The position numbers were made by a program, and so were the translations under genes. DNA of 64,000 nt, from positions 1-64,000 of the forward strand of contig CALWVV010000008.1 in assembly GCA_944385035.1 (NCBI GenBank), given 5' to 3'. Source of the stretch: an uncultured Oscillospiraceae bacterium. GTDB lineage: Bacteria; Bacillota; Clostridia; Oscillospirales; Oscillospiraceae. Numbering within the stretch: the first letter of the stretch is position 1; each line of letters begins with the position of its first letter. Positions 25,775 through 34,287 of this stretch are shown here, piece after piece. The notes beneath the pieces were generated by a model. It was given only the letters and a program-made list of their open reading frames with translations. It ran no database searches and had not been told where the DNA came from.

Positions 25775-26791
25775 TTAGCTTACGGACACATAGTCCTTGG
25801 ACACATAACCGGTGTCGGTGTTGTTATACTTGATCTTGTACCAGCCATTCTCTTCGCCCAGGATGGTGACCTCCGCACCGTTCTGGGCGCTGGCAACCTT
25901 GTCATAGCTGGTGCCGGGACCGGAACGGATGTTGAGGCCGCCGCCGGCGTTGACAATGGTGCCCTTGCTGCCGGAGGTCACTGTGCCGGTGCTGCCGCCG
26001 GAAGTTCCGGTATTGCCGCCGGAGGTGCCGGTGCCGCTCTCTCCGGAGCTGGTGCCCGGATTCTGGGCCCGGCAGAAGACCACACACTCCGCCTTCATAC
26101 CGCCGCAGGTGGCCGTAACGGTGACCCGCTCCAGCTCACTGCCGGTGTTGATGTTCTGGACGTTGCCCTTGTCGTCGATGGTGAGGATCTCAGGGTTGCT
26201 GCTGGTCCAGACCACAGGCTCCTCCACTCCCTCGGGCGTGACCGTGGCCACAAAGGTGAAGGTCTCGTTATACTGCAGGGTGTAGTCCGTTCCGTTCAGC
26301 GTGATGGACTCCACCTCCACCCCGCCGGACTGGGAAGCGCTGCCGCTCTGGCCGGAAGAGGATGTACCCACCTGGCTGCCGCTCTGGCTGGCATCGCCCT
26401 GGCTGGTGCCGCTTTGACTGGTGCTGCTCTGGCTGGTGCTCACGGAGCTTTGGCCGGAGCTGGTGCCGCCCTTGCCGCTGAGCAGAGGACCGCCAATGAA
26501 GCGGACCACGATCACCAGTGCGGCAACGATGACAATGAGGGAAATAATGAGCCCAGCCACCTGGATGGGGTTGATGGGCTTACCATAGCCGCCGCCGCGG
26601 GTGTTGGCCACCCGCCGGCCGCCGGACACAATTCCCCCTGCCCGGCCGGGGCGCTCATCACAGAAGGGGCAGCGCTTATAGGTGATGGCATAGTCCTCCC
26701 CGCAGTTTTCACAGCGGATCACATCATTGCGCCGGGGGGGCGCCTTTTTGGCTCCACTGTCGCGGGGGGACGAATTCTGCTTATCTGCCAT
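25775..26791 (-). CDS. Membrane-anchored zinc-ribbon, Big2 and SH3b protein
   Basis: A 338-aa modular protein. In order: a cytoplasmic zinc ribbon (CENCG at about 27 with CPFC at about 42), one membrane helix (about 75-100), a Ser/Gln/Gly-rich low-complexity linker (about 105-160), a bacterial Ig-like Big2 domain (VESITLNGTDYTLQYNETF, about 160-245), a second Gly/Ser/Thr linker, and a C-terminal SH3b domain (LNIRSGPGTSYDKVASAQNGAEV). SH3b and Big2 point to cell-wall contact outside, the ribbon to a cytoplasmic role. The start at 26791 follows GGAGG by 10 nt. It is divergent from an AAA+ ATPase gene with which it shares a palindrome. The function is unknown. Confidence 0.85.
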   Translation of the reverse strand: MADKQNSSPRDSGAKKAPPRRNDVIRCENCGEDYAITYKRCPFCDERPGRAGGIVSGGRRVANTRGGGYGKPINPIQVAGLIISLIVIVAALVIVVRFIGGPLLSGKGGTSSGQSSVSTSQSSTSQSGTSQGDASQSGSQVGTSSSGQSGSASQSGGVEVESITLNGTDYTLQYNETFTFVATVTPEGVEEPVVWTSSNPEILTIDDKGNVQNINTGSELERVTVTATCGGMKAECVVFCRAQNPGTSSGESGTGTSGGNTGTSGGSTGTVTSGSKGTIVNAGGGLNIRSGPGTSYDKVASAQNGAEVTILGEENGWYKIKYNNTDTGYVSKDYVSVS

Positions 26792-26830
26792 AATCAGTTC
26801 CTCCATGTTGCATTTGGATATACGTTGTTT

Positions 26831-26859
26831 ATTTTACAGGGATTTTGCAATCCCGTCAA
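26831..26859 (-). promoter_or_regulatory. Promoter of the SH3b/Big2 gene
   Basis: Minus strand TTGACG (26854-26859), 17-nt spacer, TAAAAT (26831-26836). Confidence 0.75.
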
Positions 26860-26883
26860 CGGAAAAAGTCGAAATAACAAAAA

Positions 26884-26903
26884 GTTTACATCTTTATGTA
26901 AAC
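26884..26903. promoter_or_regulatory. Perfect palindrome in the shared divergent promoter region
   Basis: Arms GTTTACAT (26884-26891) and ATGTAAAC (26896-26903) with centre CTTT. It lies 24 bp from the minus-strand -35 and 13 bp from the plus-strand -35, so one bound protein could act on both genes. The regulator is unknown. Confidence 0.6.
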
Positions 26904-26916
26904 TCCTCATCTTCCC

Positions 26917-26945
26917 TTGACCGGCTTTTCTCTTTTTTATATAAT
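26917..26945 (+). promoter_or_regulatory. Promoter of the AAA+ operon
   Basis: TTGACC (26917-26922), 17-nt spacer, TATAAT (26940-26945), 36 nt before the start codon. Confidence 0.85.
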
Positions 26946-26981
26946 AATACGGTCAGAAATCCCAGGAAGGAGGCGAGCATC

Positions 26982-28418
26982 ATGGGCGAACCCATGACCC
27001 CCAGCGAGGTCCACAAGCAGTACAGCGAGGCCACAACCGCCTTTCGAAAACTGATCCCAGACCCGGCTCTTCGCATGAGCTTCAGCCGCCAGGTGGACGG
27101 CTATATGCGCCAGTATGCCCTGGGAGTTTGGCAGGCGGACAATGCCAGCTCCATCACCCCCCGCCATGTGGAGTTTTATAACGCCATCTGGTCCCAGGGA
27201 AACCCGGTGCCCTCCGCGCTTTACTGGGAGGTAGCCACCGGGGTGGCCAATTTTGACCTTTTTCAGCCCCCATCCTTCTTTGAGGATCTGCGCCGGTACG
27301 ACCGTATGCGGGGCACCTCCCTGGCCCGGCGCTTTACCGACCAGCTCACGCTCATTCTGCTGCTCTTCGCGGCGGTGGACGGGGTAGTCAGCGAGAGCGA
27401 GGCCGGATTCGTCAACGCCTGCAGCGACGCTCTGCTGTCCCTGTGTGAGAAAGACGGGCTGAAGGGAGAGCGTCCCGCCCTGAAGGCAGACCAGTTTGTC
27501 TCCGCCCCGGTCCAGCCCGCCCCCGCCGCTCCCAGCACCCAGAAGCAGCCTGAACCCCAGTCCTCCCAGGAAGCGCCCCAGGAGAAGGAGCCCACCCTGG
27601 AGGAGCTGCTGGCAGAGCTGGACAGCCTGTGCGGCCTGGAGAAGGTGAAGCAGGACGTAAAGAGCCTCATCAACCTGGTAAAGGTGCGAAACCTCCGGGA
27701 GAAGGCGGGGCTGCCCGTGCCGCCCATGTCCCTCCACCTGGTCTTTCTGGGCAACCCCGGCACGGGCAAGACCACGGTAGCCCGGCTGCTGGCCAAAATC
27801 TATCACGCCATTGGGGTCCTCTCCCAGGGGCAGCTCATTGAGGTGGACCGCTCCGGCCTGGTGGCGGGCTTTGTAGGCCAGACGGCTCTGAAAACCCAGG
27901 AGGCGGTGCAGAAGGCCATCGGAGGCGTACTGTTCATCGACGAGGCCTACGCCCTGGTCAACGCGGAAAGCGCCAATGACTTTGGCCACGAGGCCATTGA
28001 GGTGCTGCTCAAAAACATGGAGGACCACCGCAAGGACCTCATTGTCATCGTAGCCGGCTATACCGGCCCTATGGAGGCCTTTATCCACTCCAACCCCGGC
28101 CTGGAATCCCGGTTCAACAAATACTTTTTCTTTGAGGACTACGACGGAGAGCAGCTCATGGACATTTTCCGCTCCATGTGCAAAAAGAACGGCTACGCCC
28201 TGTCCCAGGCCGCCGAGGAGCTTATGGAACAGCAGCTCCAGGCCCTCTACGCCAGCCGGGACGAGAATTTCGGCAACGCACGGGACGTACGCAATCTCTT
28301 TGAAAAGGCCGTCTCCCGCCAGTCCGACCGGGTGGCCCAGCTGGACCAGCCCACCCGTGAGCAGCTCATGGAACTGCTTCCCGAAGATTTGACGAAGCCG
28401 GATTCCCCTCCGGCATAA
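26982..28418 (+). CDS. CbbX/SpoVK-like AAA+ ATPase with an N-terminal TerB-like region
   Basis: A 478-aa protein. Residues about 1-160 are helical and include LILLLFAAVDGVVSESEAGFVNACSDALL, reminiscent of TerB-type domains. A Pro/Gln/Glu linker follows (about 175-205), then an AAA+ module: GLEKVKQDVKSLINLVKVRNLREKAG (N-linker), Walker A GNPGTGKTT (257-265), Walker B GGVLFIDEAYAL (about 314-325) and sensor regions (ESRFNKYFFFEDY, NARDVRNLFEKAV). CbbX relatives are ring remodelling motors; in spore formers the SpoVK relative is a sporulation protein. The partner here is unknown. AGGAGG precedes the ATG; an in-frame upstream extension lacks a site. It is the first gene of an operon with a cupin and mtaB. 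Confidence 0.87.
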   Translation: MGEPMTPSEVHKQYSEATTAFRKLIPDPALRMSFSRQVDGYMRQYALGVWQADNASSITPRHVEFYNAIWSQGNPVPSALYWEVATGVANFDLFQPPSFFEDLRRYDRMRGTSLARRFTDQLTLILLLFAAVDGVVSESEAGFVNACSDALLSLCEKDGLKGERPALKADQFVSAPVQPAPAAPSTQKQPEPQSSQEAPQEKEPTLEELLAELDSLCGLEKVKQDVKSLINLVKVRNLREKAGLPVPPMSLHLVFLGNPGTGKTTVARLLAKIYHAIGVLSQGQLIEVDRSGLVAGFVGQTALKTQEAVQKAIGGVLFIDEAYALVNAESANDFGHEAIEVLLKNMEDHRKDLIVIVAGYTGPMEAFIHSNPGLESRFNKYFFFEDYDGEQLMDIFRSMCKKNGYALSQAAEELMEQQLQALYASRDENFGNARDVRNLFEKAVSRQSDRVAQLDQPTREQLMELLPEDLTKPDSPPA

Positions 28419-28440
28419 CATACAAAGGAGGACAACAACC

Positions 28441-28782
28441 ATGCTCATTCGCTTTGACGCCATGGAAGAGAGCACCCACTCGAATTTTAAGGGTGGGGAA
28501 GGGACATTTTTCAACAAGGTATTTCAGGACGAGCACAACAAGATCATGAACGGCCGTCTGGCCCCAGGCAGCTCCATCGGCCTGCACACCCACGAGGGCA
28601 ACAGTGAGATCATTTTCATCCTCTCCGGCAAGGGTAAGGTCCTGTACGACGGGGCGTATGAGCCCCTCTCCGCCGGAAGCTGCCACTACTGCCCCATGGG
28701 CCACAGCCACAGCCTCATCAACGACGGTGAGGAGGACCTGGTCATCTGTGCCGTGGTCCCCCAGCACCCGGTGGCTCCATGA
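28441..28782 (+). CDS. Single-domain cupin protein
   Basis: A 113-aa cupin_2-type barrel. The metal-binding pattern is visible: GSSIGLHTHEGNSEIIFILSGKGKVLYDG (cupin motif 1 with two His and a Glu) and GSCHYCPMGHSHSLINDGEEDL (motif 2 with His). Such proteins bind or isomerise small sugars or act as metal-dependent enzymes; the substrate is unknown. It lies 22 bp after the AAA+ gene and overlaps mtaB by 4 nt (ATGA), so it is part of the same transcript. Confidence 0.88.
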   Translation: MLIRFDAMEESTHSNFKGGEGTFFNKVFQDEHNKIMNGRLAPGSSIGLHTHEGNSEIIFILSGKGKVLYDGAYEPLSAGSCHYCPMGHSHSLINDGEEDLVICAVVPQHPVAP

Positions 28783-30065
28783 AGATCGCCTTTTATACCC
28801 TGGGCTGTAAGGTGAACCAGTACGAGACCCAGGCTCTGGAGCAGCTGCTCAGCGCCCGCGGCCACACTCTGGTCCCCTTTGAGTCGCCCGCTGATGCCTA
28901 TATCATCAACACCTGCACCGTCACCGCCGTCAGCGACAAGAAGTCCCGGCAGGTCATCCGCCGCACCCGGAAGACCGCCCCCGATGCCATCATCGCCGTG
29001 TGCGGCTGCTATCCCCAGACCCACCCCCAGGACATGGAGGGGCTGTCCATCGACCTGGTGTCCGGCACCGGGGACCGGCAGGGCTTTGTGGAGCTGCTGG
29101 AGCAAACCTGGCAGGAGCGCCAGCCCATTACCGCCCTGGACAACGCCTTTGAGCGCCGGGTCTTTGAGATCCTGCCCGCCGGCGGTCTGGAGGGCAGGAC
29201 CCGTGCCATGCTGAAGGTGGAAGACGGCTGTGTCAACTTCTGCTCCTACTGCATCATCCCCTATGCCCGCGGCCCCATCCGCTCCCTGCCGTTGGACAAG
29301 GCACGGGAGCAGGCCGCCCTTCTGGCCGCCGAGGGCTACCGGGAGCTGGTGCTCACCGGCATTGAAATTTCCTCCTGGGGACACGAGTGGAAGGATGGTC
29401 CCACGCTGATCGACCTCATTGAGGCCGTGTGCGATGCCGCCCCCGGCTGCCGGGTACGTCTGGGCTCGCTGGAGCCCCGGACCATTACCGGGGACTTCTG
29501 TTCCCGTGCCGCCAAGCTTCCCAACCTCTGCCCCCACTTCCACCTGTCCATGCAGAGCGGCTGCGATGCCACCTTGCAGCGGATGAACCGCAAGTACGAT
29601 ACCGCCCGGTACTACGAGAGCGTCGCCCTCCTGCGCCGGTATTTTGACGCCCCCGCCATCACCACCGACCTTATTGTGGGCTTTCCGGGGGAGACGGAGG
29701 AGGAGTTTGTCCAGACCCTGGACTTCATCCAGAAGTGTGCCTTCTCCGCCATGCACATTTTCCCCTACTCCAAGCGCCCAGGCACCCCGGCGGCCAAAAT
29801 GCCCGGCCAGGTGCTCAAGTCCGTGAAGGAGGAGCGCGCCCATCGTGCCGCCCAGGTGGCCCAGGCTATGGAACGGGCCTATCTGGACCAATTTGTGGGG
29901 CAAACGCTGGAGGTTCTCTTTGAGCAGCAGCGGGATGGAGCATGGCGGGGCTACACCACCCGGTATACCGAAGTGACAGCGGAGAGCGGAGAAAATCTCC
30001 ACAATCAGCTCAGAAATGTGGACATTTCCGGGGTGGACGGGGGCTGCCTCCGGGGGAATTTATAA
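28779..30065 (+). CDS. mtaB: tRNA t6A37 methylthiotransferase MtaB
   Basis: A 428-aa radical SAM methylthiotransferase that converts t6A37 to ms2t6A37 in tRNAs reading ANN codons. Seen: the N-terminal UPF0004 domain with three cluster cysteines (TLGCKVNQYE, INTCTVTAVSD, AVCGCYPQ), the radical SAM CxxxCxxC motif (EDGCVNFCSYCIIPYARGPIRS, about residue 150) and a C-terminal TRAM-like segment (DQFVGQTLEVLFEQQRDGAWRGYTTRY). KVNQYET at the start separates MtaB from MiaB (which has MNxxDSE). It is translationally coupled to the cupin gene. Confidence 0.94.
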   Translation: MKIAFYTLGCKVNQYETQALEQLLSARGHTLVPFESPADAYIINTCTVTAVSDKKSRQVIRRTRKTAPDAIIAVCGCYPQTHPQDMEGLSIDLVSGTGDRQGFVELLEQTWQERQPITALDNAFERRVFEILPAGGLEGRTRAMLKVEDGCVNFCSYCIIPYARGPIRSLPLDKAREQAALLAAEGYRELVLTGIEISSWGHEWKDGPTLIDLIEAVCDAAPGCRVRLGSLEPRTITGDFCSRAAKLPNLCPHFHLSMQSGCDATLQRMNRKYDTARYYESVALLRRYFDAPAITTDLIVGFPGETEEEFVQTLDFIQKCAFSAMHIFPYSKRPGTPAAKMPGQVLKSVKEERAHRAAQVAQAMERAYLDQFVGQTLEVLFEQQRDGAWRGYTTRYTEVTAESGENLHNQLRNVDISGVDGGCLRGNL

Positions 30066-30082
30066 AAATTTTCCACAGGGGA

Positions 30083-30111
30083 TGGAAACCCTGTCCACAG
30101 GGTGCTATAAT
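30083..30111 (+). promoter_or_regulatory. Possible promoter of the CofE-like gene
   Basis: TATAAT at 30106-30111 with only a weak TGGAAA 17 nt upstream. Short inverted CCCTGT/ACAGGG sequences overlap the spacer, which could be a control site. Confidence 0.4.
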
Positions 30112-30172
30112 GAGCCCGCATTGGACAAACTGAACCGGGGCACCTGCGCCCCGTTGAGAGGAGAACTAGATC

Positions 30173-30877
30173 ATGCCCGAGCACGACAATTATTCCGCCA
30201 ATCCCGGAAAAAACCTGGTCCGTACCGTGGACGGAGTGGACTATCTGCGCATTCCGGTGAAAACCCACCTCATCACCAAGGACGACAACATGGTAGATGT
30301 GGTCAACCAATATCCCAAGGACAAGATGCAGCCTGGCGACATCCTGTTTATCTCCGAAAAGGCCGTGGCCTGCACCCAGAGCCGGGCCATTCCCATGGAG
30401 GACATCAAACCCCGGAAGCTGGCCGTCACCCTCAGCCGCTATGTGACCAAGACCCCCGCGGGCATTGGTCTGGGCATCCCCGAGACCATGGAAATGGCCC
30501 TTCAGGAGTGCGGCACGCCCCGGATCCTCTTTGCCGCCTTCTGCAGCATCATCGGCAAGATTCTGGGCAAGCGGGGCTGGTTTTATATTGTGGCAGGCCC
30601 CAAGGCCCGCGGCATTGACGGCCCCACCGAGGGCACCATCCCGCCCTATGACCACTATGTGGTGCTCACCCCGGCCGACCCCATGGGCACCTCCAAAAAG
30701 CTGGCCCAGGCCCTGGGCCACCCGGTGGCCATTGTGGACATCAACGACCTGGGCGCCAACATCCTGGGCTTCTCCGAAAAATCCCCCTCCATGGACTTTT
30801 TGGCCAAGGCACTGGGGGACAACCCCCTGGGCCAGGGGGAGGAGTGCACCCCCATGGGCATTCTCCGCAAGGCTTGA
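30173..30877 (+). CDS. Coenzyme F420-0:L-glutamate ligase (CofE)-like protein
   Basis: A 234-aa protein resembling the F420-0 gamma-glutamyl ligase domain: LRIPVKTHLITKDDNMVDVVNQY (N-terminal), QPGDILFISEKAVACTQSRAIPMEDIKP (about 55-85), and VLTPADPMGTSKKLAQALGHPVAIVDINDLGANILG (about 160-200). CofE adds glutamate to F420-0 in methanogens and actinobacteria. Clostridia generally lack F420, and no other F420 gene is in the window, so the enzyme probably makes a peptide or amide bond on another acceptor. GAGGAG precedes the ATG. It stands alone between a weak promoter and a strong bidirectional terminator. Confidence 0.78.
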   Translation: MPEHDNYSANPGKNLVRTVDGVDYLRIPVKTHLITKDDNMVDVVNQYPKDKMQPGDILFISEKAVACTQSRAIPMEDIKPRKLAVTLSRYVTKTPAGIGLGIPETMEMALQECGTPRILFAAFCSIIGKILGKRGWFYIVAGPKARGIDGPTEGTIPPYDHYVVLTPADPMGTSKKLAQALGHPVAIVDINDLGANILGFSEKSPSMDFLAKALGDNPLGQGEECTPMGILRKA

Positions 30878-30884
30878 AAAAAGG

Positions 30885-30925
30885 CATAAAAAACGTCCGG
30901 CTTATGAAAAGCCGGACGTTTTTCT
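30885..30925. terminator. Bidirectional terminator after the CofE-like gene
   Basis: A 13-bp stem (30891-30903 with 30909-30921) flanked by A- and T-runs; it also ends the convergent prolyl-tRNA editing gene. Confidence 0.92.
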
Positions 30926-31482
30926 TATTCCTCGTTTCTGGGGTCGGGCAGGTCGATGTAGATGGGCTCGTGGCCGGTGGAGGCGACAAACTTCAGCATA
31001 TCCTCCCGTGTTAAGCGCAGGGTGGAGGTGGAGATGCCGGGGTGTCCGCTGATAAACTCATCAGCCATCAGCTCCCGGTCAATGACCAGCTGCACCCGGT
31101 GCTCGGTGTCAAAGAGCAGCTCCATAGCGGACACGGAACCGGGGACGGTCTGCAAAAACTCGGCCATGTGCCCGTCGTCGGCAAAGGACAGCCGGGAGCA
31201 GCCCAGCTGGGCTGAGAGGTATTTGGTCTTGAAGGGTTTATCTCCCGGCATCATCAGCAGGTAAAACTCCGTCTGCTGGCGGTTGCAGAGAAATAAATTT
31301 TTGCAGATCTTCCCCTCCAGAATCTGTTCCACCTGGTGGCAGATCTCAATGGTGTCGGCGTGGTCGTGATCCACCCGGACATAGGGGATCTTCAGCTCCT
31401 CCAGCCGGTCGTAAATGGCCAGCTCCTGGGGAATGCGGTCATCCGTGGGCCGGGTGGTGTATGGGGTGGGATCAATGTACAT
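30925..31482 (-). CDS. YbaK/ProX-type aminoacyl-tRNA deacylase (prolyl-tRNA editing)
   Basis: A 185-aa protein of the YbaK/INS editing family. Seen: YDRLEELKIPYVRVDHDHADTIEICHQVEQILEGKICKNLFLCNRQ, where the conserved Lys of CKNLF contacts the aminoacyl end, then YLLMMPGDKPFKTKYLSAQLGCSRLSFAD and the C-terminal LVIDRELMADEFISGHPGISTSTLRLTREDMLKFV. Relatives (ProX/PrdX) hydrolyse mischarged Ala- or Cys-tRNA-Pro. PrdX-type proteins also act near proline reductase genes in clostridia, but none is present here. The start at 31482 follows AAGGAAG by 8 nt. Confidence 0.9.
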   Translation of the reverse strand: MYIDPTPYTTRPTDDRIPQELAIYDRLEELKIPYVRVDHDHADTIEICHQVEQILEGKICKNLFLCNRQQTEFYLLMMPGDKPFKTKYLSAQLGCSRLSFADDGHMAEFLQTVPGSVSAMELLFDTEHRVQLVIDRELMADEFISGHPGISTSTLRLTREDMLKFVASTGHEPIYIDLPDPRNEE

Positions 31483-31515
31483 CTTCGCCGCTTCCTTTCC
31501 AAACATTTGTCCCCT

Positions 31516-31544
31516 ATCATAGCACAGCCCCTGGTTTTGGGCAA
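31516..31544 (-). promoter_or_regulatory. Promoter of the prolyl-tRNA editing gene
   Basis: Minus strand TTGCCC (31539-31544), 17-nt spacer, TATGAT (31516-31521). Confidence 0.65.
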
Positions 31545-31551
31545 GTGCCCC

Positions 31552-31579
31552 TTGCCATTTTCCCATGCTGTGATACAAT
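31552..31579 (+). promoter_or_regulatory. Promoter of the CorA-like gene
   Basis: TTGCCA (31552-31557), 16-nt spacer, TACAAT (31574-31579), back to back with the editing-gene promoter. Confidence 0.6.
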
Positions 31580-31630
31580 AAAATCCTAGCTTTTTCCCAT
31601 CAAAGGCAGGCGGACAGGGAGGTTTTGCAC

Positions 31631-32548
31631 ATGGAGACATATCGATTGGGCCCCACACTGGAGCCCTTTACGCGCCCCGCCGGGCCGGAAGAATGCACCC
31701 TCACCCTTTTGACCAGCGAGGAGCTGTCCCACACCCCCTCGCTGCCGGGGCTGGAGACGGTTCTTCCCCACACGCCTCCCGCTCGGGACGCACGGGTATG
31801 CAAGGCGGAGCTGCGGGGAGACTGCCTGTGCGGCACCGTCGTTACCCCCCGGAAAACCAAGGACGGACAGCCCATCGCCTTTGGCTACCTGCTCACAGGC
31901 CGCCACATGGTCCTGTGCGATGACTGCGGTGCCGCCCGTTCTCTCATCGGGCACCTGGCCAAAGAAAAGCGTTGGACGGAAAACGGGCCGGGCCGGGTAT
32001 TTTATGAACTGCTGGAACTGCTCATTTCAAAAGACCACCACCATCTGGAGGAGCTGGAGGACCAGCTCAGCCAGTTGGAGGATGACGTCCTGGCCGGCTC
32101 GTTGGACCGCTTCAGCGCCCCCATTACCGCCCTGCGCAAGCAGGCCATGAACTGGTACCGCTACCACTCCCAGCTGGGGGACATGGTCTGCGAGCTGGAA
32201 GAAAACGAGAGCGGCTTTTTCACCGAGCACGAGCGGCGGCTGTTCCATCTGGCCGTCAAGCGTCTGGGCCGTCTGCGGGACGAGGACCAGCTGCTGCGGG
32301 AGTACTGCCTCCAGGTGCGGGAACTCTTTCAGGCCCAGGTGGACATCCGGCAAAACCGGGTGATGCAGATCCTCACCGTGGTCACCACGCTGTGCCTCCC
32401 CCTGTCCCTGGTGGCCGGGTGGTACGGGATGAATTTTGTCGGCATGCCCGAGCTGGGGTGGAAGTACGGCTATCCCGCGGTCATTGCCCTCAGCGTGGTC
32501 ATTGTGGTGATCTGTCTGTGGATCATGAAAAAGAAAAAATTCTGGTAA
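31631..32548 (+). CDS. corA: CorA-family divalent cation (Mg2+) transporter
   Basis: A 305-aa protein with the CorA plan: a cytoplasmic alpha/beta domain, a long helical stalk (LLISKDHHHLEELEDQLSQLEDDVL, HERRLFHLAVKRLGRLRDEDQLLREYCLQVRELFQAQ) and two C-terminal helices (ILTVVTTLCLPLSLVAGW and YPAVIALSVVIVVICLWIM) separated by the signature YGMNFVGMPEL. The GMN motif forms the selectivity mouth of the pentameric channel. The N-terminal domain has several cysteines (CKAELRGDCLCG, CDDCGA), unusual for CorA and possibly a metal or redox site. An ATG at 31631 with AGGGAGG upstream is taken over a TTG two codons earlier. Confidence 0.88.
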   Translation: METYRLGPTLEPFTRPAGPEECTLTLLTSEELSHTPSLPGLETVLPHTPPARDARVCKAELRGDCLCGTVVTPRKTKDGQPIAFGYLLTGRHMVLCDDCGAARSLIGHLAKEKRWTENGPGRVFYELLELLISKDHHHLEELEDQLSQLEDDVLAGSLDRFSAPITALRKQAMNWYRYHSQLGDMVCELEENESGFFTEHERRLFHLAVKRLGRLRDEDQLLREYCLQVRELFQAQVDIRQNRVMQILTVVTTLCLPLSLVAGWYGMNFVGMPELGWKYGYPAVIALSVVIVVICLWIMKKKKFW

Positions 32549-32584
32549 AAAACATCCGCCCGATGGAGTCGGGCGGATGTTTTT
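32547..32584. terminator. Bidirectional terminator after corA
   Basis: A long stem (AACATCCGCCCGA at 32551-32563 with its complement from 32569) flanked by A5 and T5 runs, shared by corA and the convergent UPF0210 gene. Confidence 0.92.
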
Positions 32585-32592
32585 CTCTGCAA

Positions 32593-33951
32593 TCAGTTTT
32601 TCAGGCTCTGCATGGGGGCGGGGATCCGGCCGCCGCGGGCCACAAAATCCGCCGCAGAGAAGGGGTGGACCTTCTGCACCGGAGCAGAGCCCAGAAGGCC
32701 TCCAAACTCCACCGTGTCACCCACCTTGCAGCCGGGGGCGGGGATGATACGCACAGCGGTGGTCTTGGAGTTGACCATGCCGATGGCCGCCTCGTCGGCA
32801 ATGATGGCGGAGAGGGTCTCGGCGGTGGTGTCGCCGGGAACGGCGATCATGTCAAGGCCCACGGAGCACACGCAGGTCATGGCCTCCAGCTTGTCCAGGG
32901 TCAGGGCCCCGGAGGCGGCTACGGCGATCATGCCCTCGTCCTCGCTGACGGGGATAAAGGCGCCGCTGAGGCCGCCCACCGAGGAGGAGGCCATAACACC
33001 GCCCTTCTTCACTGCGTCGTTCAAAAGGGCCAGGGCGGCGGTGGTGCCGTGGGTGCCGCACACCTCCAGGCCCATCTCTTCCAGGATCCGGGCCACACTG
33101 TCCCCGATGGCGGGGGTGGGGGCCAGGCTCAAATCCACAATGCCGAAGGGGGTATCCAGGCGGCGGGAGGCCTCCTGGGCCACCAGCTGGCCCATGCGGG
33201 TAATGCGGAAGGCGGTCTTCTTAATGGTCTCGGCCACCACATCGAAGGGCTGTCCCTTCACGGCCTTCAGGGCGTGGTGGACCACGCCGGGGCCGGAGAC
33301 GCCCACATTGATGACCTTCTCCGGCTCGCCCACCCCGTGGAAGGCGCCGGCCATAAAAGGGTTATCCTCCACAGCGTTGCAGAATACCACCAGTTTGGCA
33401 CAGCCAAAGCCGCCCTTGTCGGCGGTGGCCTGGGCCAGGTCCTTGATGGTCCGGCCCATAAGGGCCACCGCGTCCATGTCGATGCCCGCCTTGGTGGAGC
33501 CCACGTTGACGCTGGAGCACACAATGTCGGTGGTAGATAGGGCCTCGGGGATGGACTGGATCAAAATCCGGTCGGCCTTGGTCATGCCCTTCTGCACCAG
33601 GGCGGAAAAGCCGCCGATGAAGTTCACACCGGTGGTTTTGGCCGCCCGGTCCAGTGCCTGGGCGAAGGGGGTATAGTTGTCCGTCTCCGCCGCGGCGGCC
33701 ACCAGGGCGATGGGGGTGACGGAGATGCGCTTATTCACAATGGGGATGCCAAATTCCTTCTCAATGGCCTCTCCCGTGGCCACCAGATGTTCTGCATAGC
33801 GGGTGATCTTGTCATAGACCTTGTCACAGGCCACCTTCACCTCGCTGTGGGCACAGGAGAGCAGGGAAATTCCCATGGTGATGGTACGCACATCCAGATG
33901 CTGCTGGTCGATCATCTGGATGGTCTGCATGATTTCACTTTGGTTGAGCAT
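32593..33951 (-). CDS. UPF0210 (PFL family) protein
   Basis: A 452-aa protein of the DUF711/UPF0210 family. Seen: [28 protein letters not shown] (N-terminal), [67 protein letters not shown] and [25 protein letters not shown]. Structures place it near glycyl-radical enzyme folds, yet no glycyl-radical loop is seen, and its biochemical role is unknown. It is almost always encoded with an ACT-domain protein, as here (14 bp upstream), which suggests amino-acid sensing of the pair. Confidence 0.92.
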   Translation of the reverse strand: MLNQSEIMQTIQMIDQQHLDVRTITMGISLLSCAHSEVKVACDKVYDKITRYAEHLVATGEAIEKEFGIPIVNKRISVTPIALVAAAAETDNYTPFAQALDRAAKTTGVNFIGGFSALVQKGMTKADRILIQSIPEALSTTDIVCSSVNVGSTKAGIDMDAVALMGRTIKDLAQATADKGGFGCAKLVVFCNAVEDNPFMAGAFHGVGEPEKVINVGVSGPGVVHHALKAVKGQPFDVVAETIKKTAFRITRMGQLVAQEASRRLDTPFGIVDLSLAPTPAIGDSVARILEEMGLEVCGTHGTTAALALLNDAVKKGGVMASSSVGGLSGAFIPVSEDEGMIAVAASGALTLDKLEAMTCVCSVGLDMIAVPGDTTAETLSAIIADEAAIGMVNSKTTAVRIIPAPGCKVGDTVEFGGLLGSAPVQKVHPFSAADFVARGGRIPAPMQSLKN

Positions 33952-33965
33952 AGTTGACCTCCCGC

Positions 33966-34235
33966 TTAGATTCGGTGCATAGCGTTAAAGATGTCCTCCC
34001 GCTGGATGCGGATGGACAGCTCCTGCTCCTTGCCGGCCTGCTCCAGAAGGTCGGCCATCTCCCCGATGGAATCCTTGCAGGCGGAGGTATCCACCAGCAT
34101 GACCATGGTGAAATACTCCTGCAAGACGGTCTGGTTAATGTCCAAAATGTTGATGTTGTGCTGGGCCAGCAGAGAACACACCGCAGCGGTGATGCCCACC
34201 CGGTCCTTGCCGATGACAGTGACAATGGCTTTCAT
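33966..34235 (-). CDS. ACT-domain protein (UPF0237 family)
   Basis: An 89-aa single ACT domain: [49 protein letters not shown], with the usual ligand-binding glycine turn (GKDRVGI). It probably binds an amino acid and signals to the UPF0210 partner encoded directly downstream. The start at 34235 follows AAGGA by 8 nt; an eight-codon in-frame extension is not family-like. Confidence 0.93.
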   Translation of the reverse strand: MKAIVTVIGKDRVGITAAVCSLLAQHNINILDINQTVLQEYFTMVMLVDTSACKDSIGEMADLLEQAGKEQELSIRIQREDIFNAMHRI

Positions 34236-34287
34236 ACTTCGAATCCTTTCCTTTTTCATTTTAAATACGTTCCATCCAATGGATGGG

